Part shown: positions 1 to 9,068 of the stretch, piece after piece
Numbering within the stretch: the stretch's first letter is position 1
How the letters are laid out: every line of letters begins with the position of its first letter
Assembly (NCBI GenBank): GCA_018818785.1
Contig: JAHIRF010000009.1
Location: forward strand, 124,001-188,000
DNA: 64,000 nucleotides
Direction: 5' to 3'
Origin: Thermoplasmatota archaeon
GTDB taxonomy: Archaea; Thermoplasmatota; Thermoplasmata; UBA10834
Notes under the pieces: model-generated
Seen by the model: only the letters and a program-made list of their open reading frames with translations
The model's database searches: none
What the model was told of the DNA's origin: nothing
Made by a program: the position numbers and the translations under genes

Positions 1-2
1 GG

Positions 3-545
3 CTAGGCTACGGTGGGAGCTGTCTGCCGAAGGATGTGAAGGCCTTGAGGGACAAGGCCCGTCAGGAGGGGTATTCCTCCAAACTCCTGTCCGCACTCGT
101 AGGGATCAATGAGCATCAGCCAGTGGAGGCAATCTGGCTGTTGGAGCGCGAGGTAGGCTCGATCCGGGGGATGCGCGTAGCGGTTTTGGGCTTGTCGTTC
201 AAGGGTGGTGTAGACGATATACGGGAGACGAGGGCCGTATCGCTCATCACATCGTTATTGTCCAAGGGTGCCAGGGTCGTCGCTTACGATCCGATGGCTA
301 TGCCCAACTTCATCAAGGTGATGCCGACGGTCGAATACGCCTCGTCGGCCGCGGAATGCCTCGCCGGAGCCGATGCGTGCATAGTGCAGGCTGACTGGTC
401 GGATTTCCGTAAGCTGGGACGGAAGGAGTTTTCTAAGATGAAGTCCCCTGTGGTGGTGGATGGTAGGAGATGCCTGGACCCGAAGAAAGTGAAGGCCTCC
501 GGTGCGAAGTATCTGGGGATTGGGTATGGATATGGACCTGTCTGA
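3..545 (+). CDS. UDP-glucose/UDP-ManNAc 6-dehydrogenase family, C-terminal part
   Basis: This is the 3' part of an NAD-dependent nucleotide-sugar dehydrogenase, which oxidises C6 of a UDP-sugar to the uronate in two steps. The frame is open to the window edge, so the NAD-binding N-terminal domain lies outside. Visible are the catalytic-cysteine motif GGSCLPKD (about codon 7), the central dimerisation helices, and the UDP-binding C-terminal Rossmann domain beginning near GLSFKGGVDDIRE and followed by YDPMA. The two glycosyltransferases downstream on the same strand fit a role in surface glycan or exopolysaccharide synthesis. The exact sugar substrate cannot be told from this fragment. Confidence 0.88.
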   Translation, partial: LGYGGSCLPKDVKALRDKARQEGYSSKLLSALVGINEHQPVEAIWLLEREVGSIRGMRVAVLGLSFKGGVDDIRETRAVSLITSLLSKGARVVAYDPMAMPNFIKVMPTVEYASSAAECLAGADACIVQADWSDFRKLGRKEFSKMKSPVVVDGRRCLDPKKVKASGAKYLGIGYGYGPV

Positions 546-606
546 CCGCGTTCACAACTGGAAACCATAATAAGGTCCGAGCCAATTGCGAGGGCGTTGA
601 TTTAGG

Positions 607-1452
607 ATGCTCATCAGTGTAGTCCTGAACCTGCTGAACGAGAAGCGGCACATAAGGGACCTCCTTGACAGCCTCGTTACGCAGGAAGGACCATTCGAGA
701 TCGTCATAGTCGATGCGGGGAGCTGTGACGGCACTGTCGAGATAATCAAGAAGTATATGGCGAAGCACCCTGAGATCAGGTTATTTCACCATCCTGGGAC
801 TCGCGGCGAGAGCACTAATTTCGGACTTGCCCAGACGAAAGGCGAAGCCATTGCCACTACCGGTGGTGATTGCATAGCCAACCCTTTCTGGCTCAATGAA
901 ATGAGAAGATCACTCGCAGAGTTCGATATCGTGGCCGGAAAGGCGATAAACATAGGTTATCACGCGTTCGAAGATCTGGAACGCGTCGAACTCTATCACA
1001 ATGGCTTCGACGTGTCCTACCCGAGCGCGAACATGGCCTGGAAGAAGCTGGTGATGGACACGGTGAACGGATTCGATGAATGGTTCATCACTGCGGAGGA
1101 CATAGACCTGAACTTCAGAGCCGTCTCCTCCGGCTTCACCCTGGGTTACAATGATGATGCGATCATATACCATCGCACGAAGGGTAGTTTCATAGGTTTC
1201 TTCAAGCAGGCTTTCTGGAACGGCTGGGGTCGTAAGCAGCTAACCATGAAGTACGGCAACCTCTGGTCGAGTTACAAGCCCCAGCGCTTGTTCGAGACCT
1301 CGGTTTCCTTCTGGGCCCTCGCGCGCCTGGGCATCGCATTGCTCGGTTACCTGATGTGCAAGCTATTTGAGCACCCCCCGGAGTATATATCTGCACTGCA
1401 GGCAGAGAGAAAGAAGAGGAAACGGTCGAGCGTTATTTTCCCGGGGAGATGA
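607..1452 (+). CDS. Family 2 glycosyltransferase with C-terminal membrane segment
   Basis: This is an inverting GT-A glycosyltransferase of 281 residues. The start of the Rossmann-like domain is typical (ISVVLNLLNEKRHI), with VDAGSCDGT after strand 2 and the acidic motif TGGDC near residue 90. FITAEDIDLNFRA near residue 160 matches the ED catalytic-base region of the family. A hydrophobic stretch around residues 235-255 could anchor it to the inner face of the membrane. It lies 7 bases ahead of a second GT2 gene and behind a nucleotide-sugar dehydrogenase, so a polysaccharide or lipid-linked glycan pathway is likely. Donor and acceptor are unknown. Confidence 0.85.
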   Translation: MLISVVLNLLNEKRHIRDLLDSLVTQEGPFEIVIVDAGSCDGTVEIIKKYMAKHPEIRLFHHPGTRGESTNFGLAQTKGEAIATTGGDCIANPFWLNEMRRSLAEFDIVAGKAINIGYHAFEDLERVELYHNGFDVSYPSANMAWKKLVMDTVNGFDEWFITAEDIDLNFRAVSSGFTLGYNDDAIIYHRTKGSFIGFFKQAFWNGWGRKQLTMKYGNLWSSYKPQRLFETSVSFWALARLGIALLGYLMCKLFEHPPEYISALQAERKKRKRSSVIFPGR

Positions 1453-1459
1453 TCAGTCC

Positions 1460-2131
1460 ATGACCGGAAAGATATCTGTCATCATCCCGACCATGAACGA
1501 GGAACGGAGCATCGGGCTGGTTCTGGACGAGATCAGATCCGCACTGGAAGGTGTAAGACCCTACGAGGTCTTGGTCGTCGACACAAACTCGAAGGACCGA
1601 ACCCGGGAGATAGCATCCGAGAAGGGCGCGATCGTCATCGACGAACCGAGACGCGGCTACGGCAGGGCTTACAAGACGGGGTTCGAAAAGGCATCTGGCG
1701 ATATCATCGCCACCTTGGATGCGGATATGACATACCCGGCTTCGGACATTCCTGGATTGAGCGATAAGCTGGAGCATGAGGACATCGACTTCATCACCAC
1801 CGACAGGTTCGCCCGCATGGAGACGGGGGCGATGAGCGGCATGCATCGATTCGGGAACAAGGTGCTCTCCGTCGCCATGAGACTCTTGTTCCGAGTGCGC
1901 GTCCACGACTCGCAGAGTGGTATGTGGATCTTCCGAAAGGAGATACTACCGCGTCTCGAGATAGAGAGCGACGGCATGGCGATGTCCGAGGAGATCAAGA
2001 TCGAAGCCTTCAGGAGATGCAGATCCGTCGAAGTCCCGATCACATACCGTGTCCGGGTAGGTGAGGTTAAATTGAACAGCTGGCGAGACGGTCTGAGCAA
2101 TCTGAAGTATCTATTCAGTAAGAGATTCTGA
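1460..2131 (+). CDS. Dolichol-phosphate mannosyltransferase-like GT2
   Basis: This 223-residue glycosyltransferase resembles the soluble DPM1/AglJ type that moves a sugar from a nucleotide donor to polyprenyl phosphate. It opens with ISVIIPTMNEE, then VDTNSKDRT and the metal-binding TLDADMTYP. RGYGRAYKTGF near residue 70 is typical of the dolichol-phosphate branch. The C-terminus has no membrane helices. An upstream in-frame start exists at 1367 inside the preceding gene, but the ATG at 1460 gives the normal family N-terminus and follows the previous stop by 7 bases, so the pair is probably co-transcribed. The sugar specificity is not readable. Confidence 0.85.
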   Translation: MTGKISVIIPTMNEERSIGLVLDEIRSALEGVRPYEVLVVDTNSKDRTREIASEKGAIVIDEPRRGYGRAYKTGFEKASGDIIATLDADMTYPASDIPGLSDKLEHEDIDFITTDRFARMETGAMSGMHRFGNKVLSVAMRLLFRVRVHDSQSGMWIFRKEILPRLEIESDGMAMSEEIKIEAFRRCRSVEVPITYRVRVGEVKLNSWRDGLSNLKYLFSKRF

Positions 2132-2136
2132 GCGAT

Positions 2137-3993
2137 TCACAACCCGTTCTTCTTATGTCTGCTGCTCGCAGCGACCATCATCAGGGTGATTGCGATTACG
2201 ACCAGGGCTCCAGCCGGGAGGTAGAATTGCATTCCCAGGCTCGTTGATGGAGCCGACCACACAAGCACTTCGGTCACCGGGCGGTCCGTCCCGACGAGAG
2301 TCTTATTCGACCCGATCAATGATCCCGTCTTCCGATCCCTTACTTCGATCGTGATCAGGTCGCCTATCGATGCGTCATCGGGGACTATCATCTCCAGTGC
2401 GTATCCGTCGCCGGTGTTCGTGAGGTCGAATTCACCCTTCCCAGTGATCGCTACCACATCGACCTCGCTCGGTGGCGGTCCATTCATAGATGCGAGAACA
2501 ACATTGAGGGTAATCGTGCACTGCATGAGTGCGAGAACCGTATAATGCGCCTCTGCATGCATCTGAGATCCTGCCCATGTTGAGATGGCCAGCTCTCCAC
2601 CGAGGCTATTGATGACGATCGAAGGTTCCTCAGACCCAATAATGTCCCACATTTCGAGCCCGTTCGTCGTGTTTATGAAGACCCATGCCTCGTAGTATTC
2701 GAACACTCCATCCCATTCTATCATCGCCGTGCTCAGCATGCCATCCGTCTCGACATAGCCTACCGATGGTGATGGCGCGTGGTTGTCCTGCATATCCCCC
2801 GTGTACAGGGCTGCGATACACATCTCATCCCAATTCGTCATCGAGAAATCGAGATCGTTATAACCATAATCCAGAACGTCATCTGCCGGGATGTACACAG
2901 CCGCACCAGTGAAGTTAGCCCCTGATTCATCCAACATGCTCGAATATGACTGCGAACACATCACGAAATCGTCATAGGCCCGCAGGACCCCAGATGCGAG
3001 CGCTCTGAGTTCGATCGGGAGCGGAGCCTGCTGGATTCGGGAAAAGAGGTCTCCGACATCCTTGTACCATACATCGTAGTCAGAACTCTGTGCTGACAAG
3101 ATTGCAGATAGCAGGTCGTCCCCGTAGAGCGAGTCGTATATGATCGCCTGCCTAGAGAATCGGTCCATTCTCTGGACGAGTAGTTCGATCTCATTCAGAT
3201 CGAAGACTCCGAGTTCCGCAGACCAGTCCGAGAAGAATGAACTGGATACATAATCATCGACTATCGACATCCCCCATTCCGCGGGAGTCTGTGCAGGGTC
3301 ATCGGCGAGTGAATCCAATGCGCGGTCGTACCTGAAGCCCGTCGCCGGCACAAGTTTCTCGCTGCCGACGTATATGTCCGCGCAATCTCGAACCTCAAAC
3401 ATGGTCTCCATCACCCCCTCGACACAGGTATCGGTGATGATCATATCGAGGCGTCGTCCGAGTTCGTCGGTGGCATGATGTAGCGCGTCACCCAAATCGG
3501 CTATCGACATCACAGAAGAACCGTCCGGGCAGATGCCGAACCATCCACCTCCATGACCCCATATCACGAGCACCAGTCTATCTGAGGGGAACTCGTTGCT
3601 CGCATAGATGATGAAGTTGCTTAGGACCGTAGGAGAGGCCATGTCCGCTTCTCCTGTGGGTATCACCGTGCCGTCATCTGCCAAGATGGGAGATACGATA
3701 GCTCCATTCCATGGTTCGTCCTCCGCCAACTCCAGAATGACGGAATTGTTGTCTCCTAGCGGGTCCACCAGAATGATCACATTGATCCGATCTGGAAGTG
3801 ATGCCACTTCCATCTCGTTGACATCGTCCTCCCAAGGTAGTTCGGGATATGCGTCCGCTGCCATGTAGACCATGACAGTCCAGCTGATATCATCGATCAC
3901 CGAATCATCCACAAGGGAGCTGTCCGCTGGCAAGGGTATGATAGATATCAAGGCGACAGTCATCGCCACGCACACGATGCTCGCTATCCGCAT
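2137..3993 (-). CDS. Secreted/membrane-anchored clostripain-like (C11) cysteine protease
   Basis: This is a clan CD cysteine endopeptidase related to clostripain (618 residues). A signal peptide or anchor occupies roughly residues 1-25. The catalytic domain starts at WTVMVYMAAD, carries the His of WGHGGGW near residue 147, and carries the Cys of TDTCVEGVMET near residue 190. The C-terminal half looks like beta-rich extracellular modules, and a final hydrophobic helix (about residues 590-610) is followed by basic residues. This suggests the protease is held on the outside of the cell, where it would supply peptides to a proteolytic heterotroph. It is convergent with the glycosyltransferase gene, 5 bases apart. 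Confidence 0.85.
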   Translation of the reverse strand: MRIASIVCVAMTVALISIIPLPADSSLVDDSVIDDISWTVMVYMAADAYPELPWEDDVNEMEVASLPDRINVIILVDPLGDNNSVILELAEDEPWNGAIVSPILADDGTVIPTGEADMASPTVLSNFIIYASNEFPSDRLVLVIWGHGGGWFGICPDGSSVMSIADLGDALHHATDELGRRLDMIITDTCVEGVMETMFEVRDCADIYVGSEKLVPATGFRYDRALDSLADDPAQTPAEWGMSIVDDYVSSSFFSDWSAELGVFDLNEIELLVQRMDRFSRQAIIYDSLYGDDLLSAILSAQSSDYDVWYKDVGDLFSRIQQAPLPIELRALASGVLRAYDDFVMCSQSYSSMLDESGANFTGAAVYIPADDVLDYGYNDLDFSMTNWDEMCIAALYTGDMQDNHAPSPSVGYVETDGMLSTAMIEWDGVFEYYEAWVFINTTNGLEMWDIIGSEEPSIVINSLGGELAISTWAGSQMHAEAHYTVLALMQCTITLNVVLASMNGPPPSEVDVVAITGKGEFDLTNTGDGYALEMIVPDDASIGDLITIEVRDRKTGSLIGSNKTLVGTDRPVTEVLVWSAPSTSLGMQFYLPAGALVVIAITLMMVAASSRHKKNGL

Positions 3994-3999
3994 CTCGCC

Positions 4000-4557
4000 C
4001 TACCTTCGAGAGAGACCCGCAGCTTCGACACATATTCTGATGGTCTCGTCGAACTTATCGACGTTCTCCCTCGTATAAAGACACGCCGCTGGATGATACG
4101 ATATGAACGCTCGTACATCGTGTCCCCAGAGGGTCACTGTCCTCTCGGTCCCCGCCAGCTCCGCCATGCTCCTGTCCTCGTCCAGGATGCCCTTGGCCAC
4201 GGACTGTCCTAACAGGCAGACTACAGACGGTCTCAGGTGCGAGAACTCCGATTCCAGATGCATCGAACAGGCTGAGACCTCGTCCTTTCTAGGCTTCCTG
4301 TTGTCGGGAGGCCTGCATTTCACGAGGTTGGTGATATAGACATCATCTCTCGTGACGCCCGCAGACGCCAGTGCGGAGTTCAAAACCATGCCTGCACGCC
4401 CTACGAACGGTTCCCCTTGCAGATCCTCGTCCCTGCCTGGGGCTTCTCCTATGAAGACCAATCTTGAGGACTGAGCCCCTGTCCCCGTTACCACCTGTGT
4501 CCGTCCCATGTGAAGACGGCATCTCCTACATCCAGGGTCTATGGCATCTCGGATCAT
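4000..4557 (-). CDS. Type-4 uracil-DNA glycosylase
   Basis: This enzyme removes uracil from DNA, the first step of base-excision repair. It is a 185-residue family 4 (Fe-S) enzyme. Cysteines at about 10 and 13 (CRRC) plus later cysteines (VKCRPP and SAC) supply the 4Fe-4S ligands. [20 protein letters not shown] is the active-site loop, and YHPAAC replaces the more usual HPS-type motif. Its start codon overlaps the stop of pyrE (ATGA), indicating translational coupling in a carS-pyrE-udg operon. Confidence 0.92.
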   Translation of the reverse strand: MIRDAIDPGCRRCRLHMGRTQVVTGTGAQSSRLVFIGEAPGRDEDLQGEPFVGRAGMVLNSALASAGVTRDDVYITNLVKCRPPDNRKPRKDEVSACSMHLESEFSHLRPSVVCLLGQSVAKGILDEDRSMAELAGTERTVTLWGHDVRAFISYHPAACLYTRENVDKFDETIRICVEAAGLSRR

Positions 4558-5081
4558 ATGAGGTCCTTGGCTTTGAATATCGATATCAGGGTCACGCCTT
4601 GCTGTGAAAGCATCTCGGTGGCGCCCTCCTCCCTGTCGACTACTACGATCGCCTTCTTGACGGTGGCGCCCTTCTCCCTGAGAGCGTTCACGACTTTCAT
4701 GGTGGACCCTCCTGTAGTGGCGACGTCCTCGACTACGACGAAGGTGTCCCCGTTGTTCACCTCTCCTTCTATGAGCTCTTTGGTCCCATGGTCCTTTGCC
4801 TCCTTCCTGACCATGACATATGGTCGGTCGGTTTCCAGCGCGACCGCGACGGCTATCGGCACGGCTCCCAGCGCCATACCTGCGATCTTTGCGTCCCCCA
4901 CATGAGGCGCCATCTCCTTCCCGATCTCGCGAAGCACTTTCGGGTCAGTGCTAGCCCTCTTTATGTTGACGAAGAACTTGCTCCTTTTTCCTGATGCGAG
5001 CACGAAATCCCCCGTCTGCACGACCCTCATTTCCACAAGCATCCTTCTCAGCACTTCCTTCACCCCTTTACCATGGAACAT
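4554..5081 (-). CDS. pyrE: Orotate phosphoribosyltransferase
   Basis: The enzyme joins orotate to PRPP to make OMP in pyrimidine synthesis. The PRPP-binding loop VVVEDVATTGGST is clear near residue 120, and GDFVLASGKRSKFF forms the N-terminal substrate region. Several starts are possible: ATG 5093, ATG 5081 and GTG 5063. The first two overlap the carS stop, while GTG 5063 would give the N-terminal length seen in most homologues. It is translationally coupled to the downstream uracil-DNA glycosylase by an ATGA overlap. Confidence 0.93.
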   Translation of the reverse strand: MFHGKGVKEVLRRMLVEMRVVQTGDFVLASGKRSKFFVNIKRASTDPKVLREIGKEMAPHVGDAKIAGMALGAVPIAVAVALETDRPYVMVRKEAKDHGTKELIEGEVNNGDTFVVVEDVATTGGSTMKVVNALREKGATVKKAIVVVDREEGATEMLSQQGVTLISIFKAKDLI

Positions 5082-5631
5082 TCTTCTTGCCAATCTTATA
5101 ACCTATTATGTTTGCCGTCCTGTGCATCACTGGCACGGCTATCAAGAACGCAATCAGCCCCCAGACCCCGTCGCCTTCGATGTAGTGAGTCATGAACCAG
5201 CTGGGCTGCACCAGCAGGACCAGGATTATGGCGCCGATGACGAAGTTGTACTGGTCCAGGACCGGGGCCTTGCTGCCTCTACCTACGCCCAAGCGCCTCT
5301 TGAGGAACGATCCACAGCTGTCACCGACCATTGATCCGATGCTCAGGGCTGCCACGATCACGGCTGCGCGCGGCAGGTCGCCGTATCCCCATGTGTCCTG
5401 GCTGTCGGCCATCATGGTCCACGCCACCGCTAACATTCCCACTGCGAAGCCAGTGAGCACGCCTCCGAATAACCCTCTCCATGTCTTCCCGTCTCCGAGG
5501 AGCCTCTTGCCTCTCCAGGACTTACCAAAATCAATCGGTCTGCCACCCCCGAACAGGACAGCTGCCGAGTTCGGCACAAGCGCAGGGAGCATCAGCAGGA
5601 TGCCCGCCAGCGCATACTCCAAAGGAGACAT
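5068..5631 (-). CDS. carS: CDP-archaeol synthase
   Basis: This integral membrane enzyme activates digeranylgeranylglyceryl phosphate with CTP, a committed step of archaeal phospholipid synthesis. The family signature AAVLFGGGRPIDFGKSWRG is followed by LLGDGKTWRGLFGG, with several hydrophobic helices in between and after. I chose ATG 5631 (MSPLEYA, 187 residues) over upstream ATG 5643. A TATA-like TTAATAAA at 5656-5663 predicts a transcript start near 5634, which would make the mRNA leaderless, and MSPLEYA also matches the short N-terminus of homologues. The gene overlaps the start region of pyrE. Confidence 0.93.
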   Translation of the reverse strand: MSPLEYALAGILLMLPALVPNSAAVLFGGGRPIDFGKSWRGKRLLGDGKTWRGLFGGVLTGFAVGMLAVAWTMMADSQDTWGYGDLPRAAVIVAALSIGSMVGDSCGSFLKRRLGVGRGSKAPVLDQYNFVIGAIILVLLVQPSWFMTHYIEGDGVWGLIAFLIAVPVMHRTANIIGYKIGKKNVPW

Positions 5632-5741
5632 GCGGGAGGGCATATGGTGGAGGGGTTTATTAATGGGAACGGATGGAATCGATGGGATTCGCAGCTGCGG
5701 GTGAACGGCTTGTCCAATCGGGATGTAGATCGACCGACCAT

Positions 5742-7652
5742 TCACGCTGTGCGTGCAAAGAAATCGAGGATGTCCGCGACCGGGTCCTCGGTCTTCTCAG
5801 CTTCGATGACCTCTTTGAAGTGAACCATCCTCTTGTCTAGCACCACGGCTGCCCCTCGGTCGGTTTCGCTGCGTATGAGCCTGCCAATCGCTTGCTCGAG
5901 CTTCCTGCATGTTGGTGCCTGGACTGCATGCTCCCATCCCTTCCCGAATCTTATCTCGCAGAAGTGTTGAAGCGCTCTCTGTTTGGCGGTCGGCTTGGGA
6001 TAGGGCACCCCCGCGATGATCGCCAATTCCATCTCGGAGCCAGGGAAGTCCAAACCCTCGCTTATCCTGCCGCCGGCGATGGCGTGCATGACGGCATTTC
6101 CCGAAGCATGTTTGAACCCGCGCACGATATCCATCAGACTCGCCTGGTCCATCTGTCTGGTCTCGAAGAACACCTTCCGGCCATTCGAGGCGTCTGCCGT
6201 CCTTGACGATATCTTCTCCATGAGCGCATATGATGGATAGAACACGATTGCGCTCCTCGGGATCCCTCTGAGCAGCGCCGATATATGATCTGCGATCCTG
6301 TCGACCATCGTCTCGTCGCGGCTTATGTCATCATGCTTGGTCGAGACCTCATTGGAATACAGGATCAATCTGTTCTCAGGTGGGAATGGTGACGGGATAT
6401 CGACCGCCCTTGAATCGTTCGGGAGGCCTATCGACTCCTTGTATTCATCTAGGGGTTTGAGCGTGCCTGACATGTGCACGCTCGTGTGGCACTCCATGAG
6501 CGGTCTGCATGCTATCGACGAATCAAGACAATACGCTTCGATTGCCTTGGTCTCATGCTCGGATACAAGCTTGATATATTGGCTCTCATCCAGCAAGTGC
6601 CAGAATGTGAGGAAATTGGACGTGCCGAATACATATGACCTGGGGAGTCTTCCGGAGAGTTTCTTGTTGTCCCTGACCATCTCGCCATAGTTGGTCGTCT
6701 GCGACAGAAGCGACTTCAGCCCTATGCTCGTCTTATGGGTCCTGAACATCAGCTCCTCCTCGACGAAGGACTGCGGGATTATCCCGTCTTCGTCTATCAG
6801 GTATTCCTGCACAGCGGCATCGAGGATGTCCTCCAGGATTGCAATGAAGTCCCTGAGGCTCGTTCCATCCGCGACCTCAGGGTCACCAAACTCGTCGACC
6901 TCCCTGTTCGCCATGCGCAACCCTATCGAGGAGAGTTCCGCGGACTCCAGTTCCCTGGCGTAGGACGGCAGGTTGTGAGCTTCATCTATGATGACGACGA
7001 GGTCTGAAGGCGTGCACGCCATCCAGTCGAGAAGCGCATGCCTGATGAATCTGTCGAAGAACATTATGTACGGCGCCGTGACGACATCTGCATTTGGCAG
7101 GTGTATCTTGCAGATCTCGTAGGGGCACATATCCCTCTCGATGCAGTAGTCTGTGAACTCCTCTGCCGTCGGGAGCTCTTCCTTCGAGAACCTGAGGACG
7201 GGCTGTAGGTCCTGGGTGATCGTTGCGGCGTAGAACTTGCAGGCATCCTCATCCCCCTTGAGCACGCGCGTCTTTCGGTCGCTGCATACCTTGGAGAGCT
7301 CCTCTGGGTTGCCATGGACGAGCTCGTCATCCGTACATGCGAGCGGGCACATGTTCCTTCTGCCCTGAAGCGCGACCCCGAAGACCTTCTGCTTCGCGGA
7401 GAGTTGCCTGAGCTCCGTCATGACCTGTCTCTGCTGAGAATTGGTACGTGTGAGGTAGAGGATCTTCTTCCCCCTCGACCTGCAGAACGCGAGTGCGGCC
7501 GTTAGGGTGCATATGGTCTTGCCAGTCCCTGTGCCACTCTCGATGACGGTGTGGCATCTGTTTTCGCAGGCCAAGGTCGCTGCCTGCATCAGCCGCTCCT
7601 GACCTCGCCGGGGCTGGTATGGGAACTGTGAGTAATCCATCCAGTACCTCAT
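5742..7652 (-). CDS. XPD/Rad3-type Fe-S DNA helicase (DEAD_2)
   Basis: This is a superfamily 2 5'-3' DNA helicase of 636 residues. Walker A is SGTGTGKT (about residue 40), and the Walker B/DEAH box is VVIIDEAHNLP near residue 225. Between them the four cysteines of the XPD Fe-S domain can be seen in NMCPLAC, KVCSD, DACKF and RDMCPYEIC. Motifs in helicase domain 2 include AIAGGRISEGLDFPG and QAIGRLIRSETDRG. It probably acts in nucleotide-excision repair or transcription-coupled processes. It stands alone upstream of the carS-pyrE-udg operon on the same strand. Confidence 0.92.
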   Translation of the reverse strand: MRYWMDYSQFPYQPRRGQERLMQAATLACENRCHTVIESGTGTGKTICTLTAALAFCRSRGKKILYLTRTNSQQRQVMTELRQLSAKQKVFGVALQGRRNMCPLACTDDELVHGNPEELSKVCSDRKTRVLKGDEDACKFYAATITQDLQPVLRFSKEELPTAEEFTDYCIERDMCPYEICKIHLPNADVVTAPYIMFFDRFIRHALLDWMACTPSDLVVIIDEAHNLPSYARELESAELSSIGLRMANREVDEFGDPEVADGTSLRDFIAILEDILDAAVQEYLIDEDGIIPQSFVEEELMFRTHKTSIGLKSLLSQTTNYGEMVRDNKKLSGRLPRSYVFGTSNFLTFWHLLDESQYIKLVSEHETKAIEAYCLDSSIACRPLMECHTSVHMSGTLKPLDEYKESIGLPNDSRAVDIPSPFPPENRLILYSNEVSTKHDDISRDETMVDRIADHISALLRGIPRSAIVFYPSYALMEKISSRTADASNGRKVFFETRQMDQASLMDIVRGFKHASGNAVMHAIAGGRISEGLDFPGSEMELAIIAGVPYPKPTAKQRALQHFCEIRFGKGWEHAVQAPTCRKLEQAIGRLIRSETDRGAAVVLDKRMVHFKEVIEAEKTEDPVADILDFFARTA

Positions 7653-7708
7653 GAACGCCGGGTACCACTAATCGCTTTCCCCAGGTACCCTGAAAGTAGA
7701 CTCCCTAC

Positions 7709-8152
7709 CTATTCTCTACTCCAGATGTCATCTGGTATCTCATCATATACGTTGATATCTTCCGTCAATGCACCTAGACCCCTTGCGCGGCCGGATATGA
7801 GTTCCTGTATGCGGTCCTTGCGGAACATCCAGTAATGGATCCTCCACTCCCTGCCGTCGTAAAGCGTCGTCTCCTCGCGCTCGGTGACGAGTATCCCCGC
7901 GTCTTCAAGCATGTAGAATGCGTCCCTGTCCTCGGGCTCCAGCACATTATCGATTATCCGCTCGCTGTAGCCGAAGAAGTTCATCACATGCTGAGCCATA
8001 GCCCTCGCCTCTTCCTCTGGCATCCCGGACTTATCGATGCTGTTCTTGATCGCCTTGGTCAGATGCTCAACGGTAAGTGTTGTCGCAGCCAACTCGTCAT
8101 CAGACTTCTTGAGCTTAGTAAGAATATTCAGATTTTCCCCTCTTCCCTTCAT
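7709..8152 (-). CDS. Conserved-looking hypothetical protein
   Basis: A 147-residue soluble protein with no motif I recognise. The N-terminal half is helical and charged (ATTLTVEHLTKAIKNSIDKS, then EEARAMAQHVMNFFGY). The C-terminal half (YMLEDAGILVTEREETT, then EWRIHYWMFRKDRI) looks like a winged-helix or beta-hairpin fold, with the pattern of an effector or DNA-binding module. A role as a small regulator is possible but is inference. It is divergent from the thiamine-binding protein gene, with a shared AT-rich control region at 8153-8325. Confidence 0.6.
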   Translation of the reverse strand: MKGRGENLNILTKLKKSDDELAATTLTVEHLTKAIKNSIDKSGMPEEEARAMAQHVMNFFGYSERIIDNVLEPEDRDAFYMLEDAGILVTEREETTLYDGREWRIHYWMFRKDRIQELISGRARGLGALTEDINVYDEIPDDIWSRE

Positions 8153-8197
8153 AACAAACCAACCTTACAGCCGAAAACGCCGCGACCCTTGTGCAGA

Positions 8198-8213
8198 CTA
8201 AATATTCATTTAG
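8198..8213. promoter_or_regulatory. Perfect inverted repeat in a divergent promoter
   Basis: CTAAAT-ATTC-ATTTAG forms a 6-bp perfect dyad between two divergent genes, next to the TATA-like TATAAATA at 8224-8231. Its position suits an operator or overlapping TATA elements for both directions. Confidence 0.35.
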
Positions 8214-8230
8214 TTGCCGCCCGTATAAAT

Positions 8231-8323
8231 ATGTTCGTGTTCAACGATAAGGATGCGGCGAACATCGTACTTTGTAGTATGATTGCCGTTCTGGTGAATG
8301 AACATATCTGTGTGGAGATGTGA
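8231..8323 (+). CDS. Possible leader peptide upstream of the thiamine-binding protein
   Basis: A 30-residue ORF (begins MFVFNDKDAANIV, ends HICVEM) runs into the start region of the next gene, so translation would be coupled. If transcription starts from the AT box at 8199-8206 it would be leaderless. If it starts from TATAAATA at 8224-8231 this ORF would not be transcribed in full. There is no ribosome-binding site. It is reported only as a candidate. Confidence 0.18.
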   Translation: MFVFNDKDAANIVLCSMIAVLVNEHICVEM

Positions 8324-8325
8324 TC

Positions 8326-8640
8326 ATGCTTGTGGAATTCAGTATCGCGCCCTTGGGCAAAGGAGAGGGCGTAGGAGAATATGTCGCCAGATGCCTGGAA
8401 ATAGTCAAAGGTTCAGGCCTCCCGTTCAAACTCAACCCTATGGGGACGGTCATAGAGGGTGAATATGACGAGGTGATGTCGGTAATACGAAGTTGTCATA
8501 TGTCGGTAACATCGGACTGCGGACGCGTCATCACCACTATAAAGATCGATGACCGGAAGGGAAGGAGCGGAACCATCGAGAGCAAGGTGAGGTCCGTGGA
8601 GCACCGGCTGTCGCAGGGTATCAAAAAGGATGGGGTTTGA
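8326..8640 (+). CDS. MTH1187/YqgV-type thiamine-binding protein
   Basis: A small ferredoxin-like alpha-beta protein of about 104 residues in the DUF77 family. Members bind thiamine or its hydroxymethylpyrimidine part and may regulate or deliver the vitamin. Typical features are the start MLVEFSIAPLGKGEGVGEYV, the loop PFKLNPMGTVIEGEYDEVM, and RVITTIKIDDRKGR near residue 75. An in-frame GTG at 8320 is an alternative start. It lies alone and divergent from the hypothetical gene at 7709-8152. Confidence 0.85.
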   Translation: MLVEFSIAPLGKGEGVGEYVARCLEIVKGSGLPFKLNPMGTVIEGEYDEVMSVIRSCHMSVTSDCGRVITTIKIDDRKGRSGTIESKVRSVEHRLSQGIKKDGV

Positions 8641-8662
8641 GGGGTTTTCGGGACTCTGGTGC

Positions 8663-9031
8663 CTACCAGGTGAACCAGAAGCCTACCCATGATATGAGCA
8701 GGACTGCGCCGAAGATCAGGACCACCCTGACCCACTTGTCCATGTCGACTCTAAGCAGCCCACCGACCATCATCGCGGCAGTCAGTATGAACATGCCGAA
8801 TGCCTTGAGGTATTGCCCAAGATCTTCCACCGTGTTGTCGCTCGAAGCTCCCCAGATCACCCACCCGAGCATCAGGAGGAACAATCCCAACACTGAGATG
8901 ATCGTCAGCATTGCGTCTGAGACCATTGGTCTCATGTACTCTACGGTCGGTTTTTGCACCGGCTGATAGGCCGGCATATATCCCGGATACGGGCCCTGCT
9001 GTTGAGGGCCTGGTACTTGTCCAGAAGCCAT
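8663..9031 (-). CDS. Small membrane protein with Pro/Gln/Tyr-rich N-terminus
   Basis: A 122-residue protein of unknown function. The first 30 residues are disordered and rich in Pro, Gln, Gly and Tyr (QQQGPYPGYMPAYQPVQKP). Three hydrophobic helices follow, at about residues 42-60, 72-92 and 100-120. Such tails often mediate clustering of membrane proteins, but no function is assigned. A purine-rich ribosome-binding site (GAAGGGAT) precedes the ATG. The promoter holds TATATAA at 9069-9075 with the shared element ACACCACCCGA just upstream. Confidence 0.7.
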   Translation of the reverse strand: MASGQVPGPQQQGPYPGYMPAYQPVQKPTVEYMRPMVSDAMLTIISVLGLFLLMLGWVIWGASSDNTVEDLGQYLKAFGMFILTAAMMVGGLLRVDMDKWVRVVLIFGAVLLISWVGFWFTW

Positions 9032-9068
9032 TTATATCCCTTCGGACAGGTCATCGTCTTCCTGACCG

